Positions 21,812 through 29,825 of a stretch of 64,000 nucleotides of DNA are shown here, in pieces (within the stretch, counting starts at the first letter, position 1; each line of letters begins with the position of its first letter). The stretch is from Catenulispora sp. EB89 (GTDB lineage: Bacteria > Actinomycetota > Actinomycetes > Streptomycetales > Catenulisporaceae). The notes under the pieces are model-generated. The model was not told the origin of the DNA, did no database searches, and saw only the letters and a program-made list of their open reading frames with translations. The stretch lies in contig NZ_JBGCCU010000006.1 in NCBI RefSeq assembly GCF_041261445.1, positions 310,001 to 374,000 on the forward strand. The letters run 5' to 3'. The position numbers and the translations under genes were made by a program.

Positions 21812-23346
21812 GCGGGTTCTCGCTTGTTCTGCGCGGGGGTCTGGTGGCGGATGGGACCGGTGCGCCTTTGGCGGCGCTTGATGTCGGGGTTCTCGGGGGC
21901 CGCGTCAGGGTGCTGGCGCCTGGCTGCGTCGCTCAGGCCGACGAGGTTATGGATGTCTCGGGCTTGGTAGTCGCGCCGGGATTCATCGACGCGCATACGC
22001 ACTCCGATACCGCCTGTATTGACGCTTCTGAACACAGACTGGATAGCTCCCAAGCGTTCGCCTCGGTACTCCAGGGCGTCACGATGGAGATCGCTGGGAA
22101 CTGCGGCGTTAGCGCTTTTCCCGGAACGTACTCAGGGCTCGCTGCACTCAGTCACGCCCACAACGTCTCCGGACGCTCCAATCACTTGGCTTCCCTCGTA
22201 GGGCACGGGACTCTGCGCGCCTTTGTCGTCGGCCATGAGGCACGTCCTGCCACGGCCATGGAGGTCGCGCGTATGGCAGACGCTCTGGATGAAGCTCTGG
22301 AGAGCGGAGCTGTTGGGCTCTCCACAGGGCTCATCTATACGCCGGGCTCTTATGCGGATGCTGCGGAGATCACCGCGTTGGCGACCGTCGCCGCACGCCA
22401 CGGAAAGCCCTACGTAACGCATCTGCGCGATGAGATGTCAGGTGTCGAGAATGCCTTAGAGGAAGCGATCGCTATAGGGCGCGACAGCGGTGCGGCTCTG
22501 CACGTGTCGCACCATAAGACGGCCGGGAAGTACGCGTGGGGCCGGACAGAGGTGACGCTGGCGCGACTGGCGCAGCTTCGGGAGTCGGGGATGGATGTCA
22601 CGTGCGACGTCTATCCGTATACGGCCGGCAGTACGAAGCTGTCGGCGATGCTGCCTCCGTGGGCCCACGACGGCGGCCAGGCGCGGCTGCTGGAGCGGCT
22701 GCGCGACCCGGGGCAGCGTGACGCGCTGCGGAAGGCGATCGCCGAGGGCGTGCCCGGCTGGGAGAACACCGTCGGCAACGGCGGCTGGGACCGCATCGTC
22801 GTGGCCGGCGCCCCGCGGCACGCCGCGTACCAGGGCCACACCATCGCCGCCCTCGCGGACGCGTCCGGCGCGGACGCCGTCGACCTGGTCGCGGAGCTGC
22901 TGCTGAGCGAGGACGGCGACGTGACGATCATCAGCCACTCGATGCGCGAGGACGACGTCCGCCGCGTCCTGGCGGCCCCGTTCGCGATGATCGGCTCCGA
23001 CGGCGTCCCCACCCAAGGCCGCCCCCACCCGCGCTGGGCCGGCACCTTCGCCCGCGTCCTGGGGCACTACACACGCGAGGCAGGGCTCTTCGACCTGCCG
23101 GAGGCGATCCGCAAAATGACCGGCGCGACCGCCACCCGCTTCGGCCTCGCCGAGCGCGGAATCCTGCGCGACGGGGCGCATGCGGACCTGGTGGTGTTCG
23201 ACCCGGCGCGGGTCGCGGACCGCGCGACGTTCGCCGAGCCGCTGACGCCGCCGGAGGGGGTGCGGCTGGTAGTGGTCGGCGGCACGGTGGCGGTGCGGGA
23301 CGGGGTGCTGACGGCGGCGCGTGCGGGGCGGGTGGTGGCGGTTTGA
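21808..23346 (+). CDS. N-acyl-D-amino-acid deacylase (D-aminoacylase, amidohydrolase family)
   Basis: The 512-residue protein matches the D-aminoacylase branch of the amidohydrolase superfamily. VVAPGFIDAHTHSDTACID has the zinc-binding HxH, EIAGNCGVSAFP the cysteine ligand typical of D-aminoacylases, and ALHVSHHKTAGKYAWG a metal-binding His region. The catalytic Asp is in FAMIGSDGVPTQGRPHPRWA. Such enzymes release D-amino acids from N-acyl-D-amino acids or act on D-amino-acid dipeptides. The GTG start overlaps the upstream stop (GTGA), and its stop overlaps the next start (TTGA), so three genes are coupled. Codon 217 is TTA, the only in-frame TTA I found in this window. Codon use in the 5' half is looser than in all neighbours. 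Confidence 0.88.
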   Translation: MSGFSLVLRGGLVADGTGAPLAALDVGVLGGRVRVLAPGCVAQADEVMDVSGLVVAPGFIDAHTHSDTACIDASEHRLDSSQAFASVLQGVTMEIAGNCGVSAFPGTYSGLAALSHAHNVSGRSNHLASLVGHGTLRAFVVGHEARPATAMEVARMADALDEALESGAVGLSTGLIYTPGSYADAAEITALATVAARHGKPYVTHLRDEMSGVENALEEAIAIGRDSGAALHVSHHKTAGKYAWGRTEVTLARLAQLRESGMDVTCDVYPYTAGSTKLSAMLPPWAHDGGQARLLERLRDPGQRDALRKAIAEGVPGWENTVGNGGWDRIVVAGAPRHAAYQGHTIAALADASGADAVDLVAELLLSEDGDVTIISHSMREDDVRRVLAAPFAMIGSDGVPTQGRPHPRWAGTFARVLGHYTREAGLFDLPEAIRKMTGATATRFGLAERGILRDGAHADLVVFDPARVADRATFAEPLTPPEGVRLVVVGGTVAVRDGVLTAARAGRVVAV

Positions 23347-24152
23347 GAGGCCATGTGACAGCAGCGGCACTGCCGGGCCTGCTCGCATACTCGGTCCCGG
23401 GCTGGGGCGAGCATCGTGCGGATGAAGTGCTGCCGCTGGCGAGCGTCGGCAAGCTCTTGCTCCTCGCATCCGTGGCGCAGGGTTTCGCAGCCGGCACGCT
23501 GGACCCCGACGAGCCGATTGCGCTCCTCGACCAGGACTACAGCGCCGGCTCCGGCCTGCTCCTCAAGCTCTCAGCACGCGACTGGACCCTCCTCGACCTC
23601 GCCCGCCTCACCGCATCGGTCAGCGACAACACCGCGACCAACGCGCTACTGCGTCGCATCGGGCTGGAGCGGGTGGCGGCGGACACCGCGGCACTCGGCT
23701 TGCGGCACACGCGCATCCTGGACCGCATTCGCGAGCCCCGGCTGCCGGAGCATCCGCCGACGTTCGCCGTCGGCACGGCGCGCGAGCTGGCGTCGCTCGT
23801 CGGGATCGTCGCCGGCGACCGCGAGTGGGGTCCGCTGCTGATGGAGTGGATGGCCGGCTGCCTGGACCGGAGCATGGTGGCCGCCGCGGTTCCTCACGAT
23901 CCGGAGGACGCGACCGTCCGCGAACTCCCGCTCAGCAGGCTCTGGGTCGCGAACAAGACCGGCACCGATGCGGGGACGCGGTGCGACGTCGGGGTGGTAC
24001 GCGGCGCACGGCAGGTTTGCTACGCCGTGCTGTCCCGCTGCTCCGCAGGAGACGAGTTCGCGATGGTGCAGGGGATGCGAACCATCGGGGCCGCGGTGGC
24101 GCGGCTGGCGGCTCCCGCAGCCACTACCCCCGGGCGAACCGCACCGCAGTGA
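23343..24152 (+). CDS. Class A beta-lactamase-like serine hydrolase
   Basis: The 269-residue protein has the three penicillin-recognising motifs in order. SVGK (SxxK, in LPLASVGKLLLLASVAQG) is near residue 34, SDN (TASVSDNTATN) near 98 and KTG (WVANKTGTDAGT) near 205. The E166-type omega-loop Glu of true class A lactamases is not obvious: REPRLPEHPPTF replaces the usual phrase. It has no signal peptide, so it probably works in the cytoplasm on peptides or D-amino-acid amides rather than as a resistance enzyme. The TTG start overlaps the deacylase stop by 4 bases. Its 3' end overlaps the convergent membrane-protein gene by 29 bases. Confidence 0.82.
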   Translation: MRGHVTAAALPGLLAYSVPGWGEHRADEVLPLASVGKLLLLASVAQGFAAGTLDPDEPIALLDQDYSAGSGLLLKLSARDWTLLDLARLTASVSDNTATNALLRRIGLERVAADTAALGLRHTRILDRIREPRLPEHPPTFAVGTARELASLVGIVAGDREWGPLLMEWMAGCLDRSMVAAAVPHDPEDATVRELPLSRLWVANKTGTDAGTRCDVGVVRGARQVCYAVLSRCSAGDEFAMVQGMRTIGAAVARLAAPAATTPGRTAPQ

Positions 24153-24954
24153 TGGAGTCGCCGTAACGGCGGCCGTCATCGTGCGCGCAGGCGATGGCAG
24201 GGTTCGGGTTCGGCACCACAGGCAGCGCACCCGTGAACCACACCAGCACGTACCGCGTCGTCACCGGATGAGCAGGGCTGAGAACCACCGTCGTCCCGGC
24301 CTCGGCGACCCCCGCGACCTTCGTGAACCCGGCCGGCGGCTGGTTCGGGCGGATCCCGGGCACAGCCGTGTCCGAGCCGTCCGCCGTCCACATCTCCAGG
24401 CTGGCCCCCGGAACCCCGACGTTCACCGTCACCTCGCCGATGCTGGTGGCGGCACCGAGGTCGAAGACCACGCCTGTGCTCTTGGGAACGCCCTGGTACG
24501 TCGCGCGATCCTGGCAGTACTGGTAGGTCTCCCACGCCCCGGTCCCGCTCAGCAACCCCTTCACCGCGTCGCTGCCTTCAAGCCCGTCACCGGAGTCGTA
24601 GACGGACACCGCCACCGGCGTGATGCCTTTCGCCGCCGAAGACTCCACCGTCGTCGGGTTCTGCGAGACCTTCGTCTGGCCGGGACCGCCCACCGGCACC
24701 GGCGCCTTGGCCGCGCCGCCTCCTCCCTGCATCGCGACCATCGCGGCGACGAGCGCGACCGACAGCACCCCCGCCGCGACCCCGCCTTCGGCCAGCCGAT
24801 GCCGACGCTGCGCGCGCCGCAGCCGCCCGCGGTCCACCACGACCGCGCCGAGGTGCGCCGTGGCCAGCGCCATCACGTCGTGGAGCTGATCGGCGTCCTG
24901 GTCCCCGTCCCCACCCGCTCCCGCTCCCCCTCCGGCGAAACCCTCACTCATCAT
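24124..24954 (-). CDS. Membrane protein partner of the ECF sigma factor
   Basis: The 276-residue protein has a cytoplasmic N-terminal region of about 60 residues (QLHDVMALATAHLGAVVVDR), then one membrane helix (GGVAAGVLSVALVAAMVAMQ). An outside Gly/Ala/Pro linker and a beta-rich C-terminal domain follow. That domain (GVVFDLGAATSIGEVTVNVG, TTRYVLVWFTGALP) resembles F5/8-type (discoidin-like) galactose-binding modules. Its start overlaps the stop of the sigma-factor gene by 4 bases. By position and topology it is probably an anti-sigma or surface-sensing partner, but no zinc anti-sigma motif is seen. That role is an inference. Confidence 0.65.
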   Translation of the reverse strand: MMSEGFAGGGAGAGGDGDQDADQLHDVMALATAHLGAVVVDRGRLRRAQRRHRLAEGGVAAGVLSVALVAAMVAMQGGGGAAKAPVPVGGPGQTKVSQNPTTVESSAAKGITPVAVSVYDSGDGLEGSDAVKGLLSGTGAWETYQYCQDRATYQGVPKSTGVVFDLGAATSIGEVTVNVGVPGASLEMWTADGSDTAVPGIRPNQPPAGFTKVAGVAEAGTTVVLSPAHPVTTRYVLVWFTGALPVVPNPNPAIACAHDDGRRYGDSITAVRFARG

Positions 24955-25481
24955 TCACTCCTCACGTCCGAAGCCATCAGTTCTCGAAGACGCTCCAAAC
25001 CTCGCGCGGCCTGGGACTTGACGTTGCCGACCGAGCACCGCTGCACGTCGGCGACCTCCCGCACGCTCAGCTCCTCCCAGTACCGCAGCACCACGATCGT
25101 CCGCATCCCGTGCGGCAGCTCGTCGAGCGCGCGCAGCAGGCTGTCGCGCAGCGTCACGTCCTCGGCGTGGTCCCCGGAGCCGGGCACCGACGCCGCCGCG
25201 CCGTCGGGCCCGGTCGGCAGCGCGACCGTCGGCAGCTGCCGGGCCGAGCGCCAGGCGGCGTGCGCGTTGTTCACGACGATCCGCCGGACGTACGCCTCCG
25301 GGCTGTCCATCCGCCGGACCCGCGACCAGCGCGGAAAGGTCTTCTCCAGCGCCGACTGCACCAGGTCCTCGGCGGACTCCCGGGTGCCGACCAGCAGGTA
25401 GGCCGTCCGCATCAGGGATTGCGAGCGTACGGCGACGAATTCCTCGAAGCTTCGGAGACGTTCCGTTGTGTCGTGGCCCAC
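24951..25481 (-). CDS. SigE-family ECF RNA polymerase sigma factor
   Basis: The 176-residue protein has sigma region 2 (SFEEFVAVRSQSLMRTAYLL, then SAEDLVQSALEKTFPRWSRV) and region 4 (LLRALDELPHGMRTIVVLRY, then ELSVREVADVQRCSVGNVKS). The layout is that of the SigE-family ECF factors common in actinobacteria. Region 2.4 residues around DSPEAYVRRIVVNNAHAAWR are typical. It would direct RNA polymerase to a small regulon, probably including its own operon. The gene is coupled to the downstream membrane partner by a 4-base overlap. The start is GTG at 25481. Confidence 0.92.
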   Translation of the reverse strand: MGHDTTERLRSFEEFVAVRSQSLMRTAYLLVGTRESAEDLVQSALEKTFPRWSRVRRMDSPEAYVRRIVVNNAHAAWRSARQLPTVALPTGPDGAAASVPGSGDHAEDVTLRDSLLRALDELPHGMRTIVVLRYWEELSVREVADVQRCSVGNVKSQAARGLERLRELMASDVRSE

Positions 25482-25564
25482 CCTGGTTCCGCTCCCGTCG
25501 TCCGATCAGCCGTCACTGTCTCAAGTGCGGGAGCGGGGCGGAGGTTGCACGGGCCGCGGAGAAT

Positions 25565-26476
25565 TCAGTGCGCGGCGCGCAGGTTCGCCGCCGTGGAGGC
25601 CAGATACGCCAGGAACGAGGCCAGCACCGGGTTCGGATTCGTCGGCCGCGAGGCCACGCCGATCTTGCGGTACAGCCGCGGGCCGGAGATCCGCGTGGTC
25701 TCCACGCCGCTGGTGTCGCTGATGCCCAGGCTGGGGATCAGCGCGATGCCGAGACCGGCGCGGACCAGGCCGGTGATGACCTCGTAGTGGTCGCTGCGGC
25801 AGCGGATGTTGGGGACGAAGCCCTCCAGCGCGCACGCCCGCTCCAGCACCGACAGCACCGGGGAGCCGGTCCCGAAGCTGGTGATCCACTGCTCGCCGGC
25901 CAGCTCGTCCAGCCGGACCCGGCCCCGGCGGCCGGCGGGGTGCCCGGTCGGGACCACCAGGAGCTGCGGGTCGTTGAACAGCTCGCGGACCTCCACGCCC
26001 TCCGGCGGCGACCACGGGTCCAGCGCGTGCTCGAACATCACCAGCACGTCGATCTCGCCCTGCTGGACGGCCGGGGCCAGCTCGTGCGGCTGCCCCTCGA
26101 CCAGGTCCAGCTCCACCGCCGGGTACCGGTGCGCGAAGCGCGACAGCGCCTGCGGCACCAGGCGGCGCCCCGCCGAGGCGAAGTACCCGATGCACAGGTG
26201 CCCGGTGTCGGCGCGGGAGTGCGCCATCAGGTCCTTCTCGGCGGCGTCGAGCAGGGCCAGGATCTCCTGGCCGCGCAGCGAGAGGCGGCGGCCGGCGGCG
26301 GTCAGGCGCAGGCTCTGCGCCCCGCGCTCGACCAGGCTGACGCCGGCCTCCTTCTCCAGCTGCGAGAGCTGATGCGACACCGCCGACGGGGACAGCTTCA
26401 GCTCGCGCGCCGCTCCCGCGATGCTCCCGGACCGGTGGACCTCGGCCAGGATGCGCAGGCGGTGCGTATTGAGCAT
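25565..26476 (-). CDS. LysR-family transcriptional regulator
   Basis: The 303-residue protein begins with the LysR helix-turn-helix (LRILAEVHRSGSIAGAAREL, then LKLSPSAVSHQLSQLEKEAG). A linker helix and a two-lobed periplasmic-binding-protein-like effector domain follow. The start ATG at 26476 fits the usual family N terminus. It is divergent from the M6 protease gene, and LysR proteins commonly control the divergently transcribed neighbour, so the protease may be its target. The effector is unknown. Some features resemble LysR proteins that act with hydrophobic or peptide ligands, but that is weak. Confidence 0.92.
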   Translation of the reverse strand: MLNTHRLRILAEVHRSGSIAGAARELKLSPSAVSHQLSQLEKEAGVSLVERGAQSLRLTAAGRRLSLRGQEILALLDAAEKDLMAHSRADTGHLCIGYFASAGRRLVPQALSRFAHRYPAVELDLVEGQPHELAPAVQQGEIDVLVMFEHALDPWSPPEGVEVRELFNDPQLLVVPTGHPAGRRGRVRLDELAGEQWITSFGTGSPVLSVLERACALEGFVPNIRCRSDHYEVITGLVRAGLGIALIPSLGISDTSGVETTRISGPRLYRKIGVASRPTNPNPVLASFLAYLASTAANLRAAH

Positions 26477-26549
26477 GCGGGCAGGCTATCCCTTACCTGC
26501 CGGGCCCCGTCGCGGCTTCGCCTCCGCCGGCCGCCGAGGCATTTCCTTG

Positions 26550-26572
26550 CACCAAGGTTCCCTCCTTTGGTG
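26550..26572. promoter_or_regulatory. Imperfect inverted repeat, candidate LysR-regulator site
   Basis: CACCAAGG (26550-26557) and CCTTTGGTG (26564-26572) form an interrupted dyad with one bulged T. It lies in the divergent region between the LysR gene and the M6 protease gene, 74 bases from the LysR start. This is where an autoregulatory LysR site would be expected. Confidence 0.45.
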
Positions 26573-26685
26573 GATCGCCACTCGGCAGGAGGAGGAACCG
26601 AGGTGTGCATCCGTCCCCTGCGGGCAGTTCTGCTGCGCGTCACCAGCTGTCACACCCGCCACGGGCGCCAGACGGAAGGAACCGA

Positions 26686-27900
26686 ATGCGCACGCTCCCC
26701 CGCCCGCCCGGTTCCCGACGAGCGGCCCGCCTGGCCGGCCTGGCCTGCGCGGTGGCGCTGCTGACCGCGTTGGTGCCGCTGGTCGGCGCCGGACCGGTCC
26801 GGGCCGACCGGCGCGACACCAGCGCGCAGTGCGTGCTGCCCAACCCCAGCGGCTGGACCGGCGAGGGCGAGACCACCGACTACAACCAGTTCCAGCGGCC
26901 GCAGGGGACGAGGACGGCGGCGATGCTGTTCGTCGACTTCCCGGACGCGCCGGCCACGGAGCCCACCGACGCGTACTACAAGTTCCTGGCCCCGGCGCAC
27001 GACCTGATGACGCAGTTCTCCGCCGGTGCCGTGGACCTGAGCATCACGCCGGTCAACCACTGGCTGCACATGCCGCAGGACTCGTCCTCGTACGGCTTCG
27101 TGCGCGGGATCAGCTGGCCGCAGCAGGCGCTGTACGTGAAGCAGGCCGGGGAGTTGGCGGCGCAGTACGTGGACCTGTCGAAGTTCGACATGATCTACAT
27201 CGTGCCGCCGAAGAACGCCACGGCCATCACCTTCTCCCCCGCCTACGTCTTCGACCCGAAGCAGCCGAACCTGATCGTGAACGGCAAAGAGATGAAGTGG
27301 GGCGTCACCCTCGGGCAGGACATGTACTTCTGGGGCCCGAAGGTGCTCGTGCATGAGACCAGCCACACCTTCGGGCTGCCCGACCTGTACTCGTTCACCG
27401 ACGCCGACGTGCACCACTGGGTCGGCGGCTTCGACGTCATGGGGAACATCAACGGCGACGCGCCGCACCACTTCGGGTGGGAGGACTGGAAGATCGGGTG
27501 GCTGGCCGACTCGCAGGTGGCGTGTCTGGACGCGCCCGGGAAGTTCTCGGTGCGGCTGGACGAGGTGGAGTCGCTCGGCGGGACGAAGATCGCCGTGGTG
27601 CGGACCGGGCCGACGACGGCGGACGTCGCCGAATCGCGCCGGCCCTACGGCGTGGACAAGGCGCTGTGCAAGAGCGGCGTCGTCATCTACCAGGTGGACT
27701 CCTCGACCATCAGCGGCGACGGGCCGATCCGGGTGCAGGACTCCTCGCCGGAGGCGCCGACCACGACCGCCTGCGACGAGCCCGTGGACTGGGGCGCGTA
27801 CCAGCCCGGCCAGTCGTTCCACGACGACGCCGCCGGGGTGACGATCTCGGTCGTCTCCGCGTCCTCGACCGGGGACGTGGTGACCGTCACCAAATCTTGA
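26686..27900 (+). CDS. Secreted M6-family (immune inhibitor A-like) metalloprotease
   Basis: The ATG at 26686 has GGAAGGA four bases upstream and begins a clear signal peptide (Arg-rich start, then GLACAVALLTALVPLVGAGP). An upstream in-frame start adds 27 residues of no signal character. The 404-residue precursor has the metzincin-type zinc site HETSHTFGLPD (residues ~223-233; HExxHxxGxxD), with DVMGNINGDAPHHFG after it, as in M6 peptidases. A beta-rich C-terminal domain follows. It is a secreted protease; the substrate is unknown. The divergent LysR regulator may control it. A GNAT gene follows on the same strand after about 105 bases. Confidence 0.88.
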   Translation: MRTLPRPPGSRRAARLAGLACAVALLTALVPLVGAGPVRADRRDTSAQCVLPNPSGWTGEGETTDYNQFQRPQGTRTAAMLFVDFPDAPATEPTDAYYKFLAPAHDLMTQFSAGAVDLSITPVNHWLHMPQDSSSYGFVRGISWPQQALYVKQAGELAAQYVDLSKFDMIYIVPPKNATAITFSPAYVFDPKQPNLIVNGKEMKWGVTLGQDMYFWGPKVLVHETSHTFGLPDLYSFTDADVHHWVGGFDVMGNINGDAPHHFGWEDWKIGWLADSQVACLDAPGKFSVRLDEVESLGGTKIAVVRTGPTTADVAESRRPYGVDKALCKSGVVIYQVDSSTISGDGPIRVQDSSPEAPTTTACDEPVDWGAYQPGQSFHDDAAGVTISVVSASSTGDVVTVTKS

Positions 27901-28006
27901 TCGGCCGGGGACCGGCCCGCCGGACATAAGGGGAGGCAGGCCAGTACGCTCCTTACGAGGCCGGCCCGCCGGCCGGACGCCCGCCGCCGCAGCCTCCAGG
28001 AGTGCC

Positions 28007-28567
28007 GTGTTCGCGATACCGCTCACCGAAGACGCCGAACTGCGCCCGCTGGAGGTATGGCAGGCCGCGGAGTTCTTCATCCACATCGAACGGGCCCGCG
28101 AGCACCTGAACCGCTGGATCGGCTTCGCGGACGCCTGCCCCGACCTGGCATCGGCCCGCGCCATGCTGCAGCGCTACGCGGACCGGCAGGCGGCCGACTC
28201 CGGCCGGATCTTCGGCATCTGGTACCGGGGCACGCTGGTCGGCGGCTGCATGTTCCCGCACTTCGACGACCAGAGCGGCACCTGCGAGATCGGCGTCTGG
28301 ACCGAGCCGGCCGGCCAGGGCCACGGCCTGATCACCGCGGCGGTCGGGCACCTGCTGGACCACGCGCTGATCGAACGCGGGATGGCGCGCGCCGAGTGGC
28401 ACTGCGATCCGGAGAACGAGCGCAGTTGGGCGGTGGCCAAGCGGATGGGGATGACGGCCGAGGGCACGTTCCGGTCCAGCCATGTGCGCCGCGGGAAGCG
28501 GCACGACATGCAGCTCTGGGGGATCCTGCGGGACGAGTGGATCGCGCATCGGGAGGCGGAGAAGTAG
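28007..28567 (+). CDS. GNAT-family N-acetyltransferase (RimJ/RimL-like)
   Basis: The 186-residue protein resembles ribosomal-protein N-acetyltransferases. The phrase LRPLEVWQAAEFFIHIERAR comes first, then the acetyl-CoA motif CEIGVWTEPAGQGHGLITAA, and finally VEWHCDPENERSWAVAKRMG-like residues and GTFRSSHVRRGKRHDMQLWG. RimJ/RimL relatives acetylate the N terminus of proteins or small amines; the acceptor is not known here. The GTG start at 28007 has AGGAG four bases upstream. A strong hairpin follows its stop. Confidence 0.88.
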   Translation: MFAIPLTEDAELRPLEVWQAAEFFIHIERAREHLNRWIGFADACPDLASARAMLQRYADRQAADSGRIFGIWYRGTLVGGCMFPHFDDQSGTCEIGVWTEPAGQGHGLITAAVGHLLDHALIERGMARAEWHCDPENERSWAVAKRMGMTAEGTFRSSHVRRGKRHDMQLWGILRDEWIAHREAEK

Positions 28568-28632
28568 GGGCGGTTCGCTTCGCGGAGTCAGGGCCCGAGT
28601 CAGAGCCCGAAATCAGGGCTCGAAGACGACGA

Positions 28633-28665
28633 CACGGGCCGGCTTCCGATGGAGGCCGGCCCGTG
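28633..28665. terminator. Bidirectional terminator hairpin
   Basis: CACGGGCCGGC (28633-28643) and GCCGGCCCGTG (28655-28665) form an 11-bp perfect stem with an 11-base loop, followed by GTTTC on the plus strand. It lies between the rightward acetyltransferase and the leftward NlpC/P60 gene. Confidence 0.88.
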
Positions 28666-28712
28666 GTTTCGCAAAGTCCTTACTCGCGGGGACTCGCGCC
28701 CCGCCCGCGTCC

Positions 28713-29765
28713 CTACGGACGCACGATCCCCGCGATCGGCATCTCGCCGATCGGCGCGTACTGCACGCCGGCGCTGGGGTTGGCGGCGTGGATGATGGTG
28801 CCGTTGCCGACGTATATGCCCACGTGGTGCATGTCGGAGTAGTACAGCACCAGGTCGCCGGGCTGGATGTTGGACTCGGAGACCTTCGGGAACGCGGCGT
28901 ACTGGTCGCGCGAACCGTGGTCCATCATCACGCCGGCCTTGCCCCAGGCGGCCATCGTCAGCCCGGAGCAGTCGTAGGCGTTGGGGCCGGCGGCGGCCCA
29001 GATGTAGGGCTTGCCCACCTGCGCCTTGGCGAAGGCCACCGCTATCGCCGCGCGGGCGTCGCTGGGGATCGGCAGGTTGCTGATGGTGGACTTGGGCACG
29101 TTGCCCGAGGTGGTGTTGACCAGCCGGTTGTACTGCACGCGCTGGGCGGCGGTGAGCTGGTTCAGCAGGTTCGTCGCCTGCTGCTCCTTGGCGTCGATGT
29201 CAGACTTCTGCTGCGCCATCAGGTTCCGGGTCTTGGCCAGCATCGCGAGCTCGTCGCTGGCGCTGGCCTTGTCCTGGTTCAGCTGCCGCTGGATCTCCGC
29301 GGCGCTGCGCATGGTGGCCATCTTGCCGTCGGTCACCTGGGCCATCATGGTGGCCTGCTGCAGGTAGTTGTCCGGCGACTGCTGGAGCATCAGCTGCAGC
29401 GTGCTGTCCACGCCGCCGCTGACGTACTGCGCGGCGGCCAGGCCGCCCAGCGAGCTGCGCGCGGAGTCCAGGGAACCCTGCTCGGCGGTGATGCGGGCCT
29501 GCAGCTGGTCCACCTTGTGCTGCAGGTCGCTGAGGCTGATGTTGGCCTCGTTGTAGGCCTCCGCGGCCTGCTCGGCCTGCTGGTGGAGCTTGTCCACCTG
29601 CGCCTTCACGTCATTGACGTTCGCATTCGGGTCGGCCTCAGCGGTCGGCAGCAGAGCCACCGAGCCCGCGGCCGCCGTCGCCAGCGTCACCGTCATCGCG
29701 GTCCGGGATACCGGAACGTACTTCTTGGGCGCGCGATGGGCCGCTTCCTTGGGCGACGTCACCAT
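28713..29765 (-). CDS. Secreted NlpC/P60 peptidoglycan endopeptidase (RipA-like)
   Basis: The 350-residue protein has a signal peptide (TAMTVTLATAAAGSVALLPT), a long coiled coil (about residues 45-215, Gln/Ala/Leu rich) and a C-terminal NlpC/P60 domain. The catalytic Cys is in AYDCSGLTMAAWG, and the His in DMHHVGIYVGNGTIIHAANP. Proteins of this layout cleave the D-Glu/DAP bond in peptidoglycan stems and help in cell division or spore-wall remodelling. The coiled coil keeps RipA-type enzymes inactive until activated. The ATG at 29765 has GGAGG eight bases upstream. It is divergent from the ABC exporter gene. Confidence 0.93.
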   Translation of the reverse strand: MVTSPKEAAHRAPKKYVPVSRTAMTVTLATAAAGSVALLPTAEADPNANVNDVKAQVDKLHQQAEQAAEAYNEANISLSDLQHKVDQLQARITAEQGSLDSARSSLGGLAAAQYVSGGVDSTLQLMLQQSPDNYLQQATMMAQVTDGKMATMRSAAEIQRQLNQDKASASDELAMLAKTRNLMAQQKSDIDAKEQQATNLLNQLTAAQRVQYNRLVNTTSGNVPKSTISNLPIPSDARAAIAVAFAKAQVGKPYIWAAAGPNAYDCSGLTMAAWGKAGVMMDHGSRDQYAAFPKVSESNIQPGDLVLYYSDMHHVGIYVGNGTIIHAANPSAGVQYAPIGEMPIAGIVRP

Positions 29766-29799
29766 GTTTGTAGCCTCCGCTTCACCGTAAGGTTCGCCC

Positions 29800-29825
29800 C
29801 ACCATAGCCCCCTAGGGGGAAGGCA
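29800..29825 (-). promoter_or_regulatory. Promoter -10 and 12-bp palindrome upstream of the NlpC/P60 gene
   Basis: On the minus strand TATGGT (about 29805-29800) fits a TAnnnT -10 box, about 35-40 bases from the start codon. Just upstream lies the perfect 12-bp palindrome CCCCCTAGGGGG (29808-29819), which would fall in the promoter spacer. No matching -35 box is clear. The palindrome is a candidate operator. Confidence 0.45.

Noticed and set aside
23343-24152. Beta-lactam resistance gene
   Set aside because: The SxxK, SDN and KTG motifs are present, but there is no signal peptide and no clear omega-loop Glu, and it is locked into a peptide-salvage operon, so a resistance role is unlikely.
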